Below, piece by piece: positions 28,030 through 36,472 of a stretch of DNA of 64,000 nt. Position 1 is the first letter of the stretch; every line of letters starts with the position of its first letter. The notes under the pieces were generated by a model. That model worked only from the letters and a program-made list of their open reading frames with translations, was not told the DNA's origin and did no database searches. Origin of the DNA: Actinomadura sp. 7K507 (lineage in GTDB: Bacteria > Actinomycetota > Actinomycetes > Streptosporangiales > Streptosporangiaceae); NCBI RefSeq assembly GCF_004348425.1, contig NZ_SMKK01000006.1, positions 19,688 to 83,687 of the forward strand. Reading direction: 5' to 3'. Both the position numbers and the translations under genes were made by a program.

Positions 28030-28529
28030 ACGGCGTGTCCCTGTCCTGTCTGTAGCGGATCTGTCGGTTGCTGTTCGTCGTCCTGCGGGGCGAGGAGGGC
28101 GAGTATCCGGTCCGGCTCAGCGGCCTCGCGCAGGTCGCGCGCCTTGCCCGGGTCCATGAGCACCTGGGCCAGCTCGGCGAGGATCTCCATGTGCCCGTCG
28201 CCGCGCGCCGCGATCGCGATGCAGACGGTGACGGGGTTCCCGTTCCAGTCCGTCCCCTCGGGGAACCTGACGAAGGCGAGCGCGTCCCGGCGGATGAGGT
28301 CGCGGCCCTCGTTCGTGCCGTGCGGGATGGCCACCCCCTCGCCGAGATAGGTGGAGATCGACCGCTCCCGCTCCAGCATCGCGCCGATGTAGCCGGGCTC
28401 GACGGCGCCGATGTCCACCAGCACCTGCCCGCAGACCCGGACGGCGTCGTCGCGGCCGTCCGCGCGGGCGTCCAGCCTGATCGCCTCCGGGGCGAGCAGC
28501 CCGGCGGCCTTGTCAGGCACCGATCTCAC
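28026..28529 (-). CDS. PTS EIIA component, mannitol/fructose type
   Basis: 167 residues of the PTS_EIIA_2 family. The phosphorylated histidine is His70 in GEGVAIPHGTNEGR. Accepts phosphate from HPr-His15 and passes it to EIIB-Cys13. The start overlaps the EIIB stop by 17 bp and the end overlaps the dehydrogenase start, so translation is coupled. The tail of about 20 residues after LLAPQDDEQ is extra to the domain. Confidence 0.9.
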   Translation of the reverse strand: MRSVPDKAAGLLAPEAIRLDARADGRDDAVRVCGQVLVDIGAVEPGYIGAMLERERSISTYLGEGVAIPHGTNEGRDLIRRDALAFVRFPEGTDWNGNPVTVCIAIAARGDGHMEILAELAQVLMDPGKARDLREAAEPDRILALLAPQDDEQQPTDPLQTGQGHAV

Positions 28530-28812
28530 CGCCGTCCTTGATCGCCTTGACCAGCCGGTCGACGGCGGGGTCGCCGATGTAGACCTCGAACGCGATGACC
28601 GGGACGTCGCCGGAACCGCGCCGCGCGCGGTCGGCGAGGCCCGTGTGGGTGACGATCACGTCGGCGTCGCCGGGGACGGAGTCGACGGGCGTGTGCACGA
28701 CCGTCACGTCCGTCTTCTTCAGCGCCTTGCGGAGCTGCCCGGCGAGCATGACGCTGCTGCCCATGCCGGCGTCGCAGGCGATGACGAGCTTGCGGATGTC
28801 CTTGCCGTTCAT
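28513..28812 (-). CDS. PTS EIIB component, mannitol type
   Basis: 99 residues. LVIACDAGMGSSVMLAG is the mannitol-family EIIB phosphocysteine loop with Cys13 as the phosphorylated residue. Cytosolic domain here encoded separately from the EIIC channel; in Escherichia coli MtlA all three domains are fused. Preceded by a ribosome site (GAAAGG) and followed by an overlapping EIIA gene. Confidence 0.9.
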   Translation of the reverse strand: MNGKDIRKLVIACDAGMGSSVMLAGQLRKALKKTDVTVVHTPVDSVPGDADVIVTHTGLADRARRGSGDVPVIAFEVYIGDPAVDRLVKAIKDGGEIGA

Positions 28813-28851
28813 CGTGGTGCCTTTCGGACGGGGTTGTGTTGGCAGGCGGTG

Positions 28852-30042
28852 TCAGCCGGCGGTGGTCTCCTCCGTGGCCTTCTCCTCGGCGGCCTTCTCC
28901 TCGGTCGCGGACTCGTCGGCCGCCTTCTCGTCGGCCGCCTTGTCTTCGGCCGCCTTCTCCTCGGAGTCGTCGCCGTCGGCGCGGGGCTCGGCGAGCTTGC
29001 CGAAGCCGAGCAGCGCGGCGCCGACGCCGAAGGAGACGGCCGTGGAGGCCAGCATGCCGGTGTAGACGCCGATCCAGTTGCCCGCGCCGCGCGGGGTCTG
29101 CGCGAGATAGGCGAAGATGCTGCCGGGCGACGGGGTCGCGACCAGGCCGGTGCCCGACGCCATGAAGATCGCGACGCCGGTCATGCCGCCCGCGATCGCG
29201 GCGAGGATCATCCGCGGCTTCATCAGGATGTACGGGAAGTAGATCTCGTGGATGCCGCCGAAGAAGTGGATGATCGCGGCGGCCGGGACCGTCGGGCGCA
29301 GCCGCCGCGGCCCGAAGAACCAGTACGCGAGCAGGACGCCCAGGCCGGGCCCGGGGTTGGACTCCAGCATGAACAGCACGGACTTGCCGGTCTCGGCGGC
29401 CTGCTGGACGCCGAGCGGGCCGAGGACGCCGTGATTGACGGCGTTGTTGAGGAAGAGCACCTTCGCGGGCTCGATGAGCACGGACGTGAGCGGCAGCACG
29501 TCGTGGTCGACAAGCCAGCCGACCCCGTCCCCGGCCCATTCGGAGAAGGTGTTCATGACCGGGCCGATCCCCTGGTTGCCCGCGACCGCCATGGCGCCGC
29601 CGACGATCCCGGCGGAGAAGTTGTCGACGAGCATCTCGAACCCGGGCCGGATGCGGTCCTGGACGAGTTCGTCGAACTGCTTCAGCAGGTACGCGGTGAG
29701 CGGGCCGATGATCATCGCGCCGAGGAACATCGGCACGTCGGAGCCGACGATGATGCCGACGGTGGCGACCGCGCCGACGACCGCGCCGCGCTGGCCGTGC
29801 ACCATCCGGCCGCCGGTGTAGCCGATCAGCAGCGGCAGCAGGAACTTGATCATCGGGTCGACCAGCTCGCCCAGCTCTTCGTTGGGCAGCCAGCCGGTGG
29901 GGATGAACAGCGCGGTGATCAGGCCCCAGGCGATGAACGCGCCGATGTTCGGCATGACCATCCCGGCGAGCTTGCCGCCGAAACGCTGGACCTGCGCTCG
30001 GAGCCCGCTGCCTGTGGGCTCTGGGGTGTAATCGGTGGCCAT
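28852..30042 (-). CDS. mtlA: PTS EIIC membrane component, mannitol type
   Basis: 396 residues; about 8 hydrophobic segments between 25 and 345. The mannitol-EIIC motif GGIHEIYFPYILMKP is intact near 267-281, and NNAVNHGVLGPLG near 200 is also family-typical. It forms the transport channel for a hexitol, probably mannitol. The last 50 residues are an unusual low-complexity, charged Ala/Glu/Lys tail (repeats of EEKAA and DEKAAD) instead of the fused EIIB domain found in many homologs. Confidence 0.9.
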   Translation of the reverse strand: MATDYTPEPTGSGLRAQVQRFGGKLAGMVMPNIGAFIAWGLITALFIPTGWLPNEELGELVDPMIKFLLPLLIGYTGGRMVHGQRGAVVGAVATVGIIVGSDVPMFLGAMIIGPLTAYLLKQFDELVQDRIRPGFEMLVDNFSAGIVGGAMAVAGNQGIGPVMNTFSEWAGDGVGWLVDHDVLPLTSVLIEPAKVLFLNNAVNHGVLGPLGVQQAAETGKSVLFMLESNPGPGLGVLLAYWFFGPRRLRPTVPAAAIIHFFGGIHEIYFPYILMKPRMILAAIAGGMTGVAIFMASGTGLVATPSPGSIFAYLAQTPRGAGNWIGVYTGMLASTAVSFGVGAALLGFGKLAEPRADGDDSEEKAAEDKAADEKAADESATEEKAAEEKATEETTAG

Positions 30043-30114
30043 CCCGGGCCTCCTGTCGATCGGGGGTGGGTGCTGCGGGGTGTCGGTGACCGGGGTCGGT
30101 GAGACGGGCGTGGG

Positions 30115-31053
30115 CTAGGTGACGAGCGGCCGGGTGAGGTCCGGCCGGGGATGGATGCGGACGATGTCGCGCCGGATGTCGGCCGCGCCCGGCACCCGGC
30201 TCGCGGGCAGCGAGACGGCCGCCGCGCCCCAGGCGAGCGCCTCGGCCAGGGCGCCGGGTCCGCGGGCGCCGGCGGCGAGGAACCCGGCGAGCAGCGCGTC
30301 GCCGGCGCCGACCGTGCTGCGCGGCCGGGTGACGGGCGCATCGCCGGTGAGCACGCCGTCGTCGTCGACGAGCACCGCGCCCTCGGCGCCGAGGCTGACC
30401 AGGACCGCGCGGGCCCCGCGGGCCCGCAGCTCCCCGGCGGCCCCGACGACGTCGGCGACGGTGCCGACCGGGCCGCCGACGGCCTCGGCGAGCTCCTCGC
30501 GGTTCGGCTTGATCAGATCGGGCCCGGCGGGGACGGCCGCGCGCAGCGCCGCGCCGCTGGAGTCGACCGCGACGCGGATGCCGTCCGGCCCGAACCTGCG
30601 GCACAGCTCGGCGTAGGTGCCGTCGGGGACGCCGGGCGGCAGGCTCCCGCAGCCGACCACCCAGCTCGCGGCGCCGGCCTCGGCCTCCACGACGGCGCCG
30701 ATCTCGTCCAGCTCGCCGGGGTCGAGCGGGCCGCCGGGCTCGTTCAGCTTGGTGACGACGCCGCCCGGCTCGACGACGGTCACGTTGGACCGGGTGCGGC
30801 CCGCGACCCGGACGGCGCGGACCCGCATGCCCTCGGCCTCCAGCAGCCGGCGCAGTTGGTCGCCGTCGGTGCCGCCGACCGCGACCACGGCGGTGGACGC
30901 GACGCCGTTGGCCAGCAGGGCCCGGGAGACGTTGACGCCCTTGCCGCCCGGGTCCAGCCGCGCCGACCGCGCCCGGATCACCGCGCCGCGGGTCAGCACG
31001 TCCACGTCGATCGTGCGGTCGAGGCTCGGGTTGAGCGTCACCGTGACGATCAT
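30115..31053 (-). CDS. 1-phosphofructokinase-family sugar-phosphate kinase
   Basis: 312 residues of the PfkB/ribokinase superfamily, 1-phosphofructokinase/tagatose-6-phosphate kinase branch. Starts MIVTVTLNPSLDRTID; the N-terminal PfkB signature DPGGKGVNVSRAL is near 35-47 and the C-terminal one STVGAGDALLAGF, with catalytic Asp, near 252-264. It would phosphorylate the ketose phosphate made by the PTS and dehydrogenase (fructose-1-P or a related ester) to a bisphosphate. First gene of the seven-gene PTS operon. It has a poor ribosome site of its own and starts inside the stop codon of a short upstream ORF. Confidence 0.85.
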   Translation of the reverse strand: MIVTVTLNPSLDRTIDVDVLTRGAVIRARSARLDPGGKGVNVSRALLANGVASTAVVAVGGTDGDQLRRLLEAEGMRVRAVRVAGRTRSNVTVVEPGGVVTKLNEPGGPLDPGELDEIGAVVEAEAGAASWVVGCGSLPPGVPDGTYAELCRRFGPDGIRVAVDSSGAALRAAVPAGPDLIKPNREELAEAVGGPVGTVADVVGAAGELRARGARAVLVSLGAEGAVLVDDDGVLTGDAPVTRPRSTVGAGDALLAGFLAAGARGPGALAEALAWGAAAVSLPASRVPGAADIRRDIVRIHPRPDLTRPLVT

Positions 31054-31076
31054 GCGGGCGCCGTTCCCCGGTTCAT
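31050..31076 (-). CDS. Eight-codon upstream ORF coupled to the kinase gene
   Basis: MNRGTAPA followed by TGA. It has an excellent ribosome site (GGAGGG, 7 bp before the ATG), whereas the kinase start lacks one. Its stop overlaps the kinase start codon as ATGA. Translation of the kinase, and so entry into the operon, probably depends on re-initiation after this leader. No regulatory amino-acid run is present. Confidence 0.55.
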   Translation of the reverse strand: MNRGTAPA

Positions 31077-31087
31077 GTGGTTTCCCT

Positions 31088-31126
31088 CCCGTTTGATTTT
31101 GTTTCTCTTGTATTTATGCCCGTTTG
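31088..31126 (-). promoter_or_regulatory. Direct repeats upstream of the PTS operon, candidate DeoR operators
   Basis: CAAACGGG occurs at 31119-31126 and 31088-31095 on the minus strand, 31 bp apart start to start (about three helical turns). The interval is AT-rich, as expected for a promoter. DeoR-family repressors often bind spaced direct repeats, and a DeoR gene ends this operon. Confidence 0.5.
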
Positions 31127-31216
31127 CCGCCGAGGTCAAGAGGTTCGCGGGAAACGGCCGGAGGTGGGGAAGGATGATCGGAACGGGGCGGCGCGTGGTC
31201 TGAGGACGCGGGAGGC

Positions 31217-32140
31217 ATGGTGGTCCGGTCCGAGGCGGCCGCCGCCGGTGCGGAGATGGCGCTGCCGGCAGGGTTCGGCCTGCTCGCAGCGTTCCTGTTC
31301 GCCGCGGCCGCCACGATCCAGTACCGCGCCGCCAGGCGCGCCGTGCACGGCGGCATGGACGCCACCGCCGCGCACGGCCTGACCCGCAGGCTGCTCCGCG
31401 ACCCCGTCTGGCTCACCGGCTGGGGCGTGAACATGGCCGGGTTCTTCGCCCAGGCCACCGCCCTGCACTTCGGCTCCACCGCCGTCGTGCAGCCGCTGCT
31501 GGTCACCCAGCTGGTCTTCACCATCCTGCTCGGGCCGGCCGGAACGGGCCGCCGCCCCGCCCGGATGGACGTCCTCGGCGGCATCGCCGTGTCGGCGGGC
31601 CTGGCGGTCCTGTTCACGGTTCCGGGCGCCATCCCGCCCGCGGGCGAGCCGTCGCGGCCGCGGCTGCTGCTCGCCGGGCTGATCGCCGCGCCGCTCATCA
31701 TCGTGCTGTCCCGGGCCGCGTGGCTGCGCAGGGGACCGGTGCGGGCCGCGCTGCTCGGCGTCTGCGCGGGCCTGTGCTTCGCCGCGAGCGCCGTGCTGAT
31801 CAAGCTCACCACCGCGAGTCTCGTCGACGAGGGCGTCGCGGCCACCGCCGCGGACTGGCCCGGCTACGCCCTGGCGGGAAGCACCCTGCTCGGGCTGGTG
31901 ATCGAGCAGCGGGCGTTCGCCGCCGGGTCGCTGCCCGCGGCGATGACGGCGATGACGATGACCAACCCGATCGCCTCCTATCTGGTGGCCGTCCTCGCCT
32001 TCGACACGATGCCGCCCCGGACGGCGGCGGCGTTCGCCGCCGTCTCGGTCAGCGCCGTCCTCCTCACCGCCGGGGTGGCGCTGCTGTCGCGCTCCGCGGC
32101 CGCCGCCAGGCACCGCGAGGGCCCGTCCAGGGGACCCTGA
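31217..32140 (+). CDS. DMT-superfamily (EamA-like) membrane transporter
   Basis: 307 residues with about 9-10 hydrophobic segments from residue 13 to 295 and a Gly/Ala-rich, duplicated half-structure. The actinomycete DMT pattern is visible: GFFAQATALHFGSTAVVQPLLVTQLVFTILL in the first half (fragments near 70-100) and AMTMTNPIASYLVAV near 245 in the second. It is related to EamA/NIPA-type carriers; the substrate is unknown. It diverges from the PTS operon. A stop-proximal short ORF follows at 32181. Confidence 0.75.
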   Translation: MVVRSEAAAAGAEMALPAGFGLLAAFLFAAAATIQYRAARRAVHGGMDATAAHGLTRRLLRDPVWLTGWGVNMAGFFAQATALHFGSTAVVQPLLVTQLVFTILLGPAGTGRRPARMDVLGGIAVSAGLAVLFTVPGAIPPAGEPSRPRLLLAGLIAAPLIIVLSRAAWLRRGPVRAALLGVCAGLCFAASAVLIKLTTASLVDEGVAATAADWPGYALAGSTLLGLVIEQRAFAAGSLPAAMTAMTMTNPIASYLVAVLAFDTMPPRTAAAFAAVSVSAVLLTAGVALLSRSAAAARHREGPSRGP

Positions 32141-32180
32141 CGCGCCCGGAAATGTCGGTGGCACCAGGCATGATGTCGTC

Positions 32181-32336
32181 ATGACCGAGACACCGGCCAG
32201 CACCGAGATCGGCGACCAGGCCGCCTACGCCGCCGCCGTCCAGACCGCCGTCGCCGCCTCGGGGCGCTACTCGGGCTCGGCGTCGAGACCGTCGCCCCGG
32301 AGAAGTTTCGGCAAGCGCGTCGCCGCGTTCCTGTAG
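32181..32336 (+). CDS. Short ORF of 51 codons, possible gene remnant
   Basis: Reads MTETPASTEIGDQAAYAAAV then QTAVAASGRYSGS and ends in a basic stretch. The first 30 residues loosely resemble the N terminus of NAD-dependent DNA-ligase-like proteins (DQAAYxAAV...A..YY), but the rest is absent or frameshifted. It ends 14 bp before the stop of the converging PucR-type gene. A truncated gene is more likely than a functional peptide. Confidence 0.3.
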   Translation: MTETPASTEIGDQAAYAAAVQTAVAASGRYSGSASRPSPRRSFGKRVAAFL

Positions 32337-32349
32337 GGGCCGGCGGCCG

Positions 32350-33528
32350 CTACGCCGTCTCCTCGGCGCGGGCGGTCCGCACCAGCCAGCTCAGCATCAG
32401 CATCACGTCGAGCCTGCCGTCCAGCTCGGTGAAACGCCCGTCGGTCAGCTCGGCGATGCGGCGCAGCCGGTACCGGACGGTCTGCTCGTGGATGTGCAGC
32501 CGTTCCGCCGCGATCACCGCGTTGTCGCCGCACTGCAGGTACGTCAGGAGGGTCTCGGCCAGCGGCCGGCGGCGCGCCGGAGCCAGGTCGAGCAGAGGCC
32601 CGAGGACGGTCCCCGCGGTCGCGCCGACCAGCTCCTCCGCGGCGAGCGTCGCCAGCGGCGCGATGTGGTCCACGCACCGGACCGGGGCGCCGCCCGGCAG
32701 CAGTCCCCGCTCCGCCAGCGTCAGCGCGTGCCGGGCCCAGCGCAGCGAGACGGCGCCCTGCCCGAGCGGGACGGTCGGCCCGATCGCCGCCGTCCCGAGC
32801 CGCCGCAGCGCCGGCCACAGCCGGTCCTGCCCGGGGCCCTCCGGGTCGGGCACCACGAGGAACGGGACCGGCGCGTCCCAGTCGGCCAGCACCCCGGGCG
32901 GCAGGATCCGCGCCCCGGCGGGCGCGCCCGCGGGCAGCGCGACAAGGCCGATGCTCTTCGGCAGGTCCCAGCGGGCGGCCACCGCCAGCTCGGAGATCGC
33001 CTCCGGCGCGGGCGGCGGCTCGGCGATCAGCTGGTCCCGCAGCCGGTCCCGGCGGCGCTCCCGCTCGGTCGCGAGCTGCCCCTGCTGGCGCGCGTACCCC
33101 TGTGCGGCGGCGTCGGCGACCCGCGCGAGCAGCATGAACAGCGAGTCGGTCAGCCGCCCCAGGGTCTCGCGCGACCAGCCGAGCCGGTAGGCGTCCTTGA
33201 TGAACCGGCGGCAGGCGACCTGGCTGCTCACCCGCATCGCGTTCTGCAGGGCGTCCAGGTTCCGGCCCGACCTGGCCTCCTGCTCCCCGAGCTGCATGTA
33301 CAGCTCGGTCAGCTTCCGCGCGTCGGCGTTCGGGTGGTCGACGGAGTCGACGAAGAACGCGACGGTGTCACTGACCGTCCGCTCCACGCGCTGGGCGTAC
33401 TCGCCGCCGTCGTCGCCCGCGTACTCGGGCACCTGGTCGCGGATCTCCCGCTCCATCTCGGCGACAGCGGACTGGAGGTGCTGGCGCAACAGGTCGGGCA
33501 GCTCGGCGGGCATCGGCCCTTGTGACAT
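32350..33528 (-). CDS. PucR-type helix-turn-helix transcriptional regulator A
   Basis: 392 residues. The C-terminal PucR helix-turn-helix spans about 320-385: LAETLLTYLQCGDNAVIAAERLHIHEQTVRYRLRRI. The N-terminal 170 residues are helical and charged, and a GGDEF-like/CdaR-type middle section follows. These proteins usually act as activators of nearby catabolic or secondary-metabolism genes, with an unknown ligand. There is no obvious partner gene; it converges with the small ORF and lies upstream of the acyltransferase on the same strand. A second member of this family lies at 54833. Confidence 0.82.
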   Translation of the reverse strand: MSQGPMPAELPDLLRQHLQSAVAEMEREIRDQVPEYAGDDGGEYAQRVERTVSDTVAFFVDSVDHPNADARKLTELYMQLGEQEARSGRNLDALQNAMRVSSQVACRRFIKDAYRLGWSRETLGRLTDSLFMLLARVADAAAQGYARQQGQLATERERRRDRLRDQLIAEPPPAPEAISELAVAARWDLPKSIGLVALPAGAPAGARILPPGVLADWDAPVPFLVVPDPEGPGQDRLWPALRRLGTAAIGPTVPLGQGAVSLRWARHALTLAERGLLPGGAPVRCVDHIAPLATLAAEELVGATAGTVLGPLLDLAPARRRPLAETLLTYLQCGDNAVIAAERLHIHEQTVRYRLRRIAELTDGRFTELDGRLDVMLMLSWLVRTARAEETA

Positions 33529-33648
33529 CCGCTATCCGTTCCGCCGTGGGGGCTGGCTGGGGGTGGACCGGCCTCACCTTAAGCAAGAAAACGAAACGCT
33601 GTCATCACCCTGAAGGCCGCCGCCGCCCGGGGTCCGGGCCGGCCTCGG

Positions 33649-34956
33649 TCAAGATCGGGCGGGTTCCGGTGCGCCGCGGCGCCGGGACGACCACCGGGCG
33701 GTCAGGCGGCGTCCGAGGCGCTGCGCCGGACGTTCGACATAGCGGTGCGCGAGGGACGCGGAGACGAGCACCGCCGCGACCAGCGCCACCCCCCAGCCCA
33801 GCCGGACGAGCCCGGGAAGGCTGCCCGGGTCGCGCCCGGCGGCGTGCCAGATCCCCTGGATGACCAGCGGGTGCAGCAGGTAGAGCGAGTAGCTGATCAG
33901 CCCGGACCACACGAGGAACCGGGGCATCCGGTGGCGGCGCAGCGCCAGGCCCCCCAGGAACGTCAGCCACGCGGCGCCCACGGCGATGGACCAGTCGACG
34001 CCGAGCGGGTCCGGGTTGGCGTGCAGCGCCCACGTGGTCGGGCTGCGCAGGCCCGCGGCCAGCGTGAAGACGGGGACGACCGCGATCATCGCGATGGCGG
34101 GCCAGGTGCGCAGGCGCCCGTCCTGGACGCCGCGGACGGCCGTCCCGGCGAACATCGTGGCGATGATGCACAGGCTCTCGATCGCGCCGATGCGGCTGTT
34201 GAGGACGAGCAGGGTCAGCGCCAGCGTCGCCACGACCGCGACCCCGGCCCGGCGCGCCCCGCGCCGCCCGCTGATCATCGCGGCCAGGCCGCCGGCCAGG
34301 AGCAGCACGGTGACGAGGATCGTCCCGTCGGGCCACCGGGAGACCAGCAGGCCGGACGGCAGCGCCACGCCCATGATGGCCGCGCCCACGCCGAACCCCA
34401 GCGCCACCCGGGCGCTGGAACGGTGGACGCCGGCGACGAACATCGCCGTCACCAGCAGGTAGAAGACCATCTCGTAGGTGAGCGTCCAGAAGACGTTGAC
34501 GACGTTCGGCACGCCCAGGAGGTCCTGGAGCATCGTCAGGTGCGCGACGGCGGAGGCCCACGGACGGTCGCCGAGCCCGCCCGGCAGCCCGTAGGACGCG
34601 CCGGCCGCGCCGAGCAGCAGGGCGAGCGCGACCGCCACGAACCAGGCCGGGTACAGCCGGAAGAACCGCCCGGCCCAGAACTCCCGGACGCTTCCCCGCC
34701 GCTCCAGGGAGAACGGCACGACGTAGCCGCTGACGATGAAGAACACGAACACCCCGTACCGGCCGAAGTCGAACCAGGGACTGGCCGTCTGGCGGACCTC
34801 GGGCAGCAGCACGTCCAGGGAGTGCTCGAACACCACCACCATCGCGGCGATGCCGCGCAGGGCGTCGAGCCAGCCCATCCGGGGCGCCTGCTCCGCGCGG
34901 GAGCCGATCTGTCCTTTTCGCGGGGTGAGGGTGTTCGCCGCCATCCGCGCCACCAT
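33649..34956 (-). CDS. Acyltransferase-3 family membrane protein
   Basis: 435 residues with about 10 hydrophobic segments. The family N terminus is clear: LDALRGIAAMVVVFEHS with the conserved His in the first helix, then FGRYGVFVFFIVSGYVVPFSLERR. The family O-acylates sugars, peptidoglycan, lipids or secondary metabolites at the membrane. The substrate cannot be told. Start ATG 34956 or 34944. It stands alone. Confidence 0.85.
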   Translation of the reverse strand: MVARMAANTLTPRKGQIGSRAEQAPRMGWLDALRGIAAMVVVFEHSLDVLLPEVRQTASPWFDFGRYGVFVFFIVSGYVVPFSLERRGSVREFWAGRFFRLYPAWFVAVALALLLGAAGASYGLPGGLGDRPWASAVAHLTMLQDLLGVPNVVNVFWTLTYEMVFYLLVTAMFVAGVHRSSARVALGFGVGAAIMGVALPSGLLVSRWPDGTILVTVLLLAGGLAAMISGRRGARRAGVAVVATLALTLLVLNSRIGAIESLCIIATMFAGTAVRGVQDGRLRTWPAIAMIAVVPVFTLAAGLRSPTTWALHANPDPLGVDWSIAVGAAWLTFLGGLALRRHRMPRFLVWSGLISYSLYLLHPLVIQGIWHAAGRDPGSLPGLVRLGWGVALVAAVLVSASLAHRYVERPAQRLGRRLTARWSSRRRGAPEPARS

Positions 34957-35113
34957 AGGTGCGGACGGTCGCCGTCTCTGACGGGCGAAGGGACATCGCC
35001 CTAACGCGGCGCACGCGCGGCTGACTCAGCGTGACGCGAGCGCAAGGCCGGAAGACCGGCGGGAGCAGGGCTGCCGTGCGGGCGGCGGCGATGCCGGAGA
35101 GGAGCCGCGGCAT

Positions 35114-35126
35114 CGCTCACTGTGAG
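35114..35126. promoter_or_regulatory. Small palindrome upstream of the acyltransferase gene
   Basis: GCTCAC-T-GTGAGC, a perfect 6-bp inverted repeat about 160 bp before the acyltransferase start, in a 224-bp gap that otherwise shows nothing. It could be an operator; the evidence is only its symmetry. Confidence 0.3.
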
Positions 35127-35180
35127 CAATCCCACAGCTACGGCGCCAATGGCGCGAACCCGGCCCCTGCCGTCGCCGGT

Positions 35181-35624
35181 TCAGCAGCGGGCGCGGCGCT
35201 CGGCGCGGGCCCGGCCGAGCTCCTCCAGCACGAGCGCGGAGCCGATGCCGACGAGCCAGCTGTCCTTCGCGAGCGCCGTGCCCTGCTGGGTGGGACGCAG
35301 CCCGCCGGGCTCCCGCATGCCGGGAATCCGCAGGTAAAGGCCGGTCAGCCCGCCCGAGAACGCGGTGAGCGCCGCGCCCGCGAGCGCCGACGGGACCAGC
35401 GGCACGATCAGCGCGGTGCCGAGCGCCACCTCGGCGGCGCCGAGCTTGCGGACGAAGTCCCGAGGGTCCTGCTTCTCCAGGAAGGGGTAGGCGGTCTTGG
35501 CCATGCCGTGGGTCGGCTCGGCGGCCTCCTCGACGCCCTTGAGCTTCGACACGCCGGAGTTCAGCACGAAGGCGCCGACGATCAGCCTGACGGGCATCTG
35601 GTGAGCGCGAGCGAGAATGCGCAT
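35181..35624 (-). CDS. DoxX-family membrane protein
   Basis: 147 residues from the ATG at 35624, which has AGGGGGA 5 bp upstream. Four hydrophobic segments; the DoxX-type opening RLIVGAFVLNSGVSKLKG and a second half ALAGAALTAFSGGL...SWLVGIGSALVLEE. DoxX-like proteins are linked to respiratory or redox functions but most members are uncharacterised. Diverges from the membrane protein at 35870. Confidence 0.75.
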   Translation of the reverse strand: MRILARAHQMPVRLIVGAFVLNSGVSKLKGVEEAAEPTHGMAKTAYPFLEKQDPRDFVRKLGAAEVALGTALIVPLVPSALAGAALTAFSGGLTGLYLRIPGMREPGGLRPTQQGTALAKDSWLVGIGSALVLEELGRARAERRARC

Positions 35625-35869
35625 TGTTCCCCCTGACGATCGAAAGTGAACGACCGCACGGATCATTCCCGTCGTGCGTTCGCTACACCTGGTCCAGCCG
35701 CCGAGTCCCGCCGAGTCCCGCCATCTCCGCCGCCTACCGCGCCGGGCGCAGGAACCGGGAGCGGGGTTGCGCCTCCGGAAGCAGGCCGGATGCCTCCGGC
35801 GGCCCGACGACGGACCCGGTACCGCCGCCGGACGATCTGGCTGTCGCCACAGAAGTCAGGAGCGTCGAG

Positions 35870-36436
35870 ATGTCGGTCACCCAGTCACAGCCGCACTCCG
35901 CCGGCCTACGGCCGCGGCCCGGTCCGTCCGCCGCAGACCGGCAGTGGTGGCGGCCCAGGCCCTCCACCCGCAAGCTGATCACGGTCGTGCACGTGGTCTC
36001 GTCCGTCGCGCTGCTCGGCGAGGTGTGGGTCCTGGTGCTGCTCAACCTCACCGCGACGCAGACCTCCGACGCGGCGCTCGCGCACTCCGCCTACCGGCTC
36101 ATGAGCGTGCTGGTGTTCGGCGGCGGCATCCCCCTCAGCTTCATCTCGCTGTTCAGCGGGATCGCGCTCGGCCTCGGGAGCCGGTGGGGCGTCGCCCGCC
36201 ACTACTGGGTGTTCGCCAAGCTGCTGCTGCTGATCGGGGTGGTCCTCGTGGGGATGGTGCTGTTCACGCCCGAGGTCATGGCGGACGCCACCGCCGGCGG
36301 CGCGAGCCCGTCCGCCGGGCGGCAGTGGACGCAGGTCGCGGTCGTCTCCGCCCAGGCCGTCATGCTCCTCGCCGCCACGGCCCTGTCGGTGTACAAGCCG
36401 CGCCGCCGCATCGGCCGGCGGCGCCCCCGGCCGTGA
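35870..36436 (+). CDS. Four-helix integral membrane protein (DUF2269-like)
   Basis: 188 residues from the ATG at 35870, with AGGAG 9 bp upstream; the longer open frame from 35624 is not supported. Four membrane segments lie at about 38-58, 78-100, 115-135 and 155-172, the first with a conserved-looking HVVSSVALLGEVWVL. Short basic tails at both ends. The pattern fits predicted integral membrane proteins of the DUF2269 type; no function is known. Confidence 0.7.
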   Translation: MSVTQSQPHSAGLRPRPGPSAADRQWWRPRPSTRKLITVVHVVSSVALLGEVWVLVLLNLTATQTSDAALAHSAYRLMSVLVFGGGIPLSFISLFSGIALGLGSRWGVARHYWVFAKLLLLIGVVLVGMVLFTPEVMADATAGGASPSAGRQWTQVAVVSAQAVMLLAATALSVYKPRRRIGRRRPRP

Positions 36437-36472
36437 ACGGCCCCGGTCATGAACGCCCCTGGGCGGCCCGCC

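Noticed and set aside
28880..28980. Short repeats in the EIIC tail as a CRISPR-like array
   Set aside because: The repeats code for EEKAA-type motifs in frame, are of unequal length and have no unique spacers.
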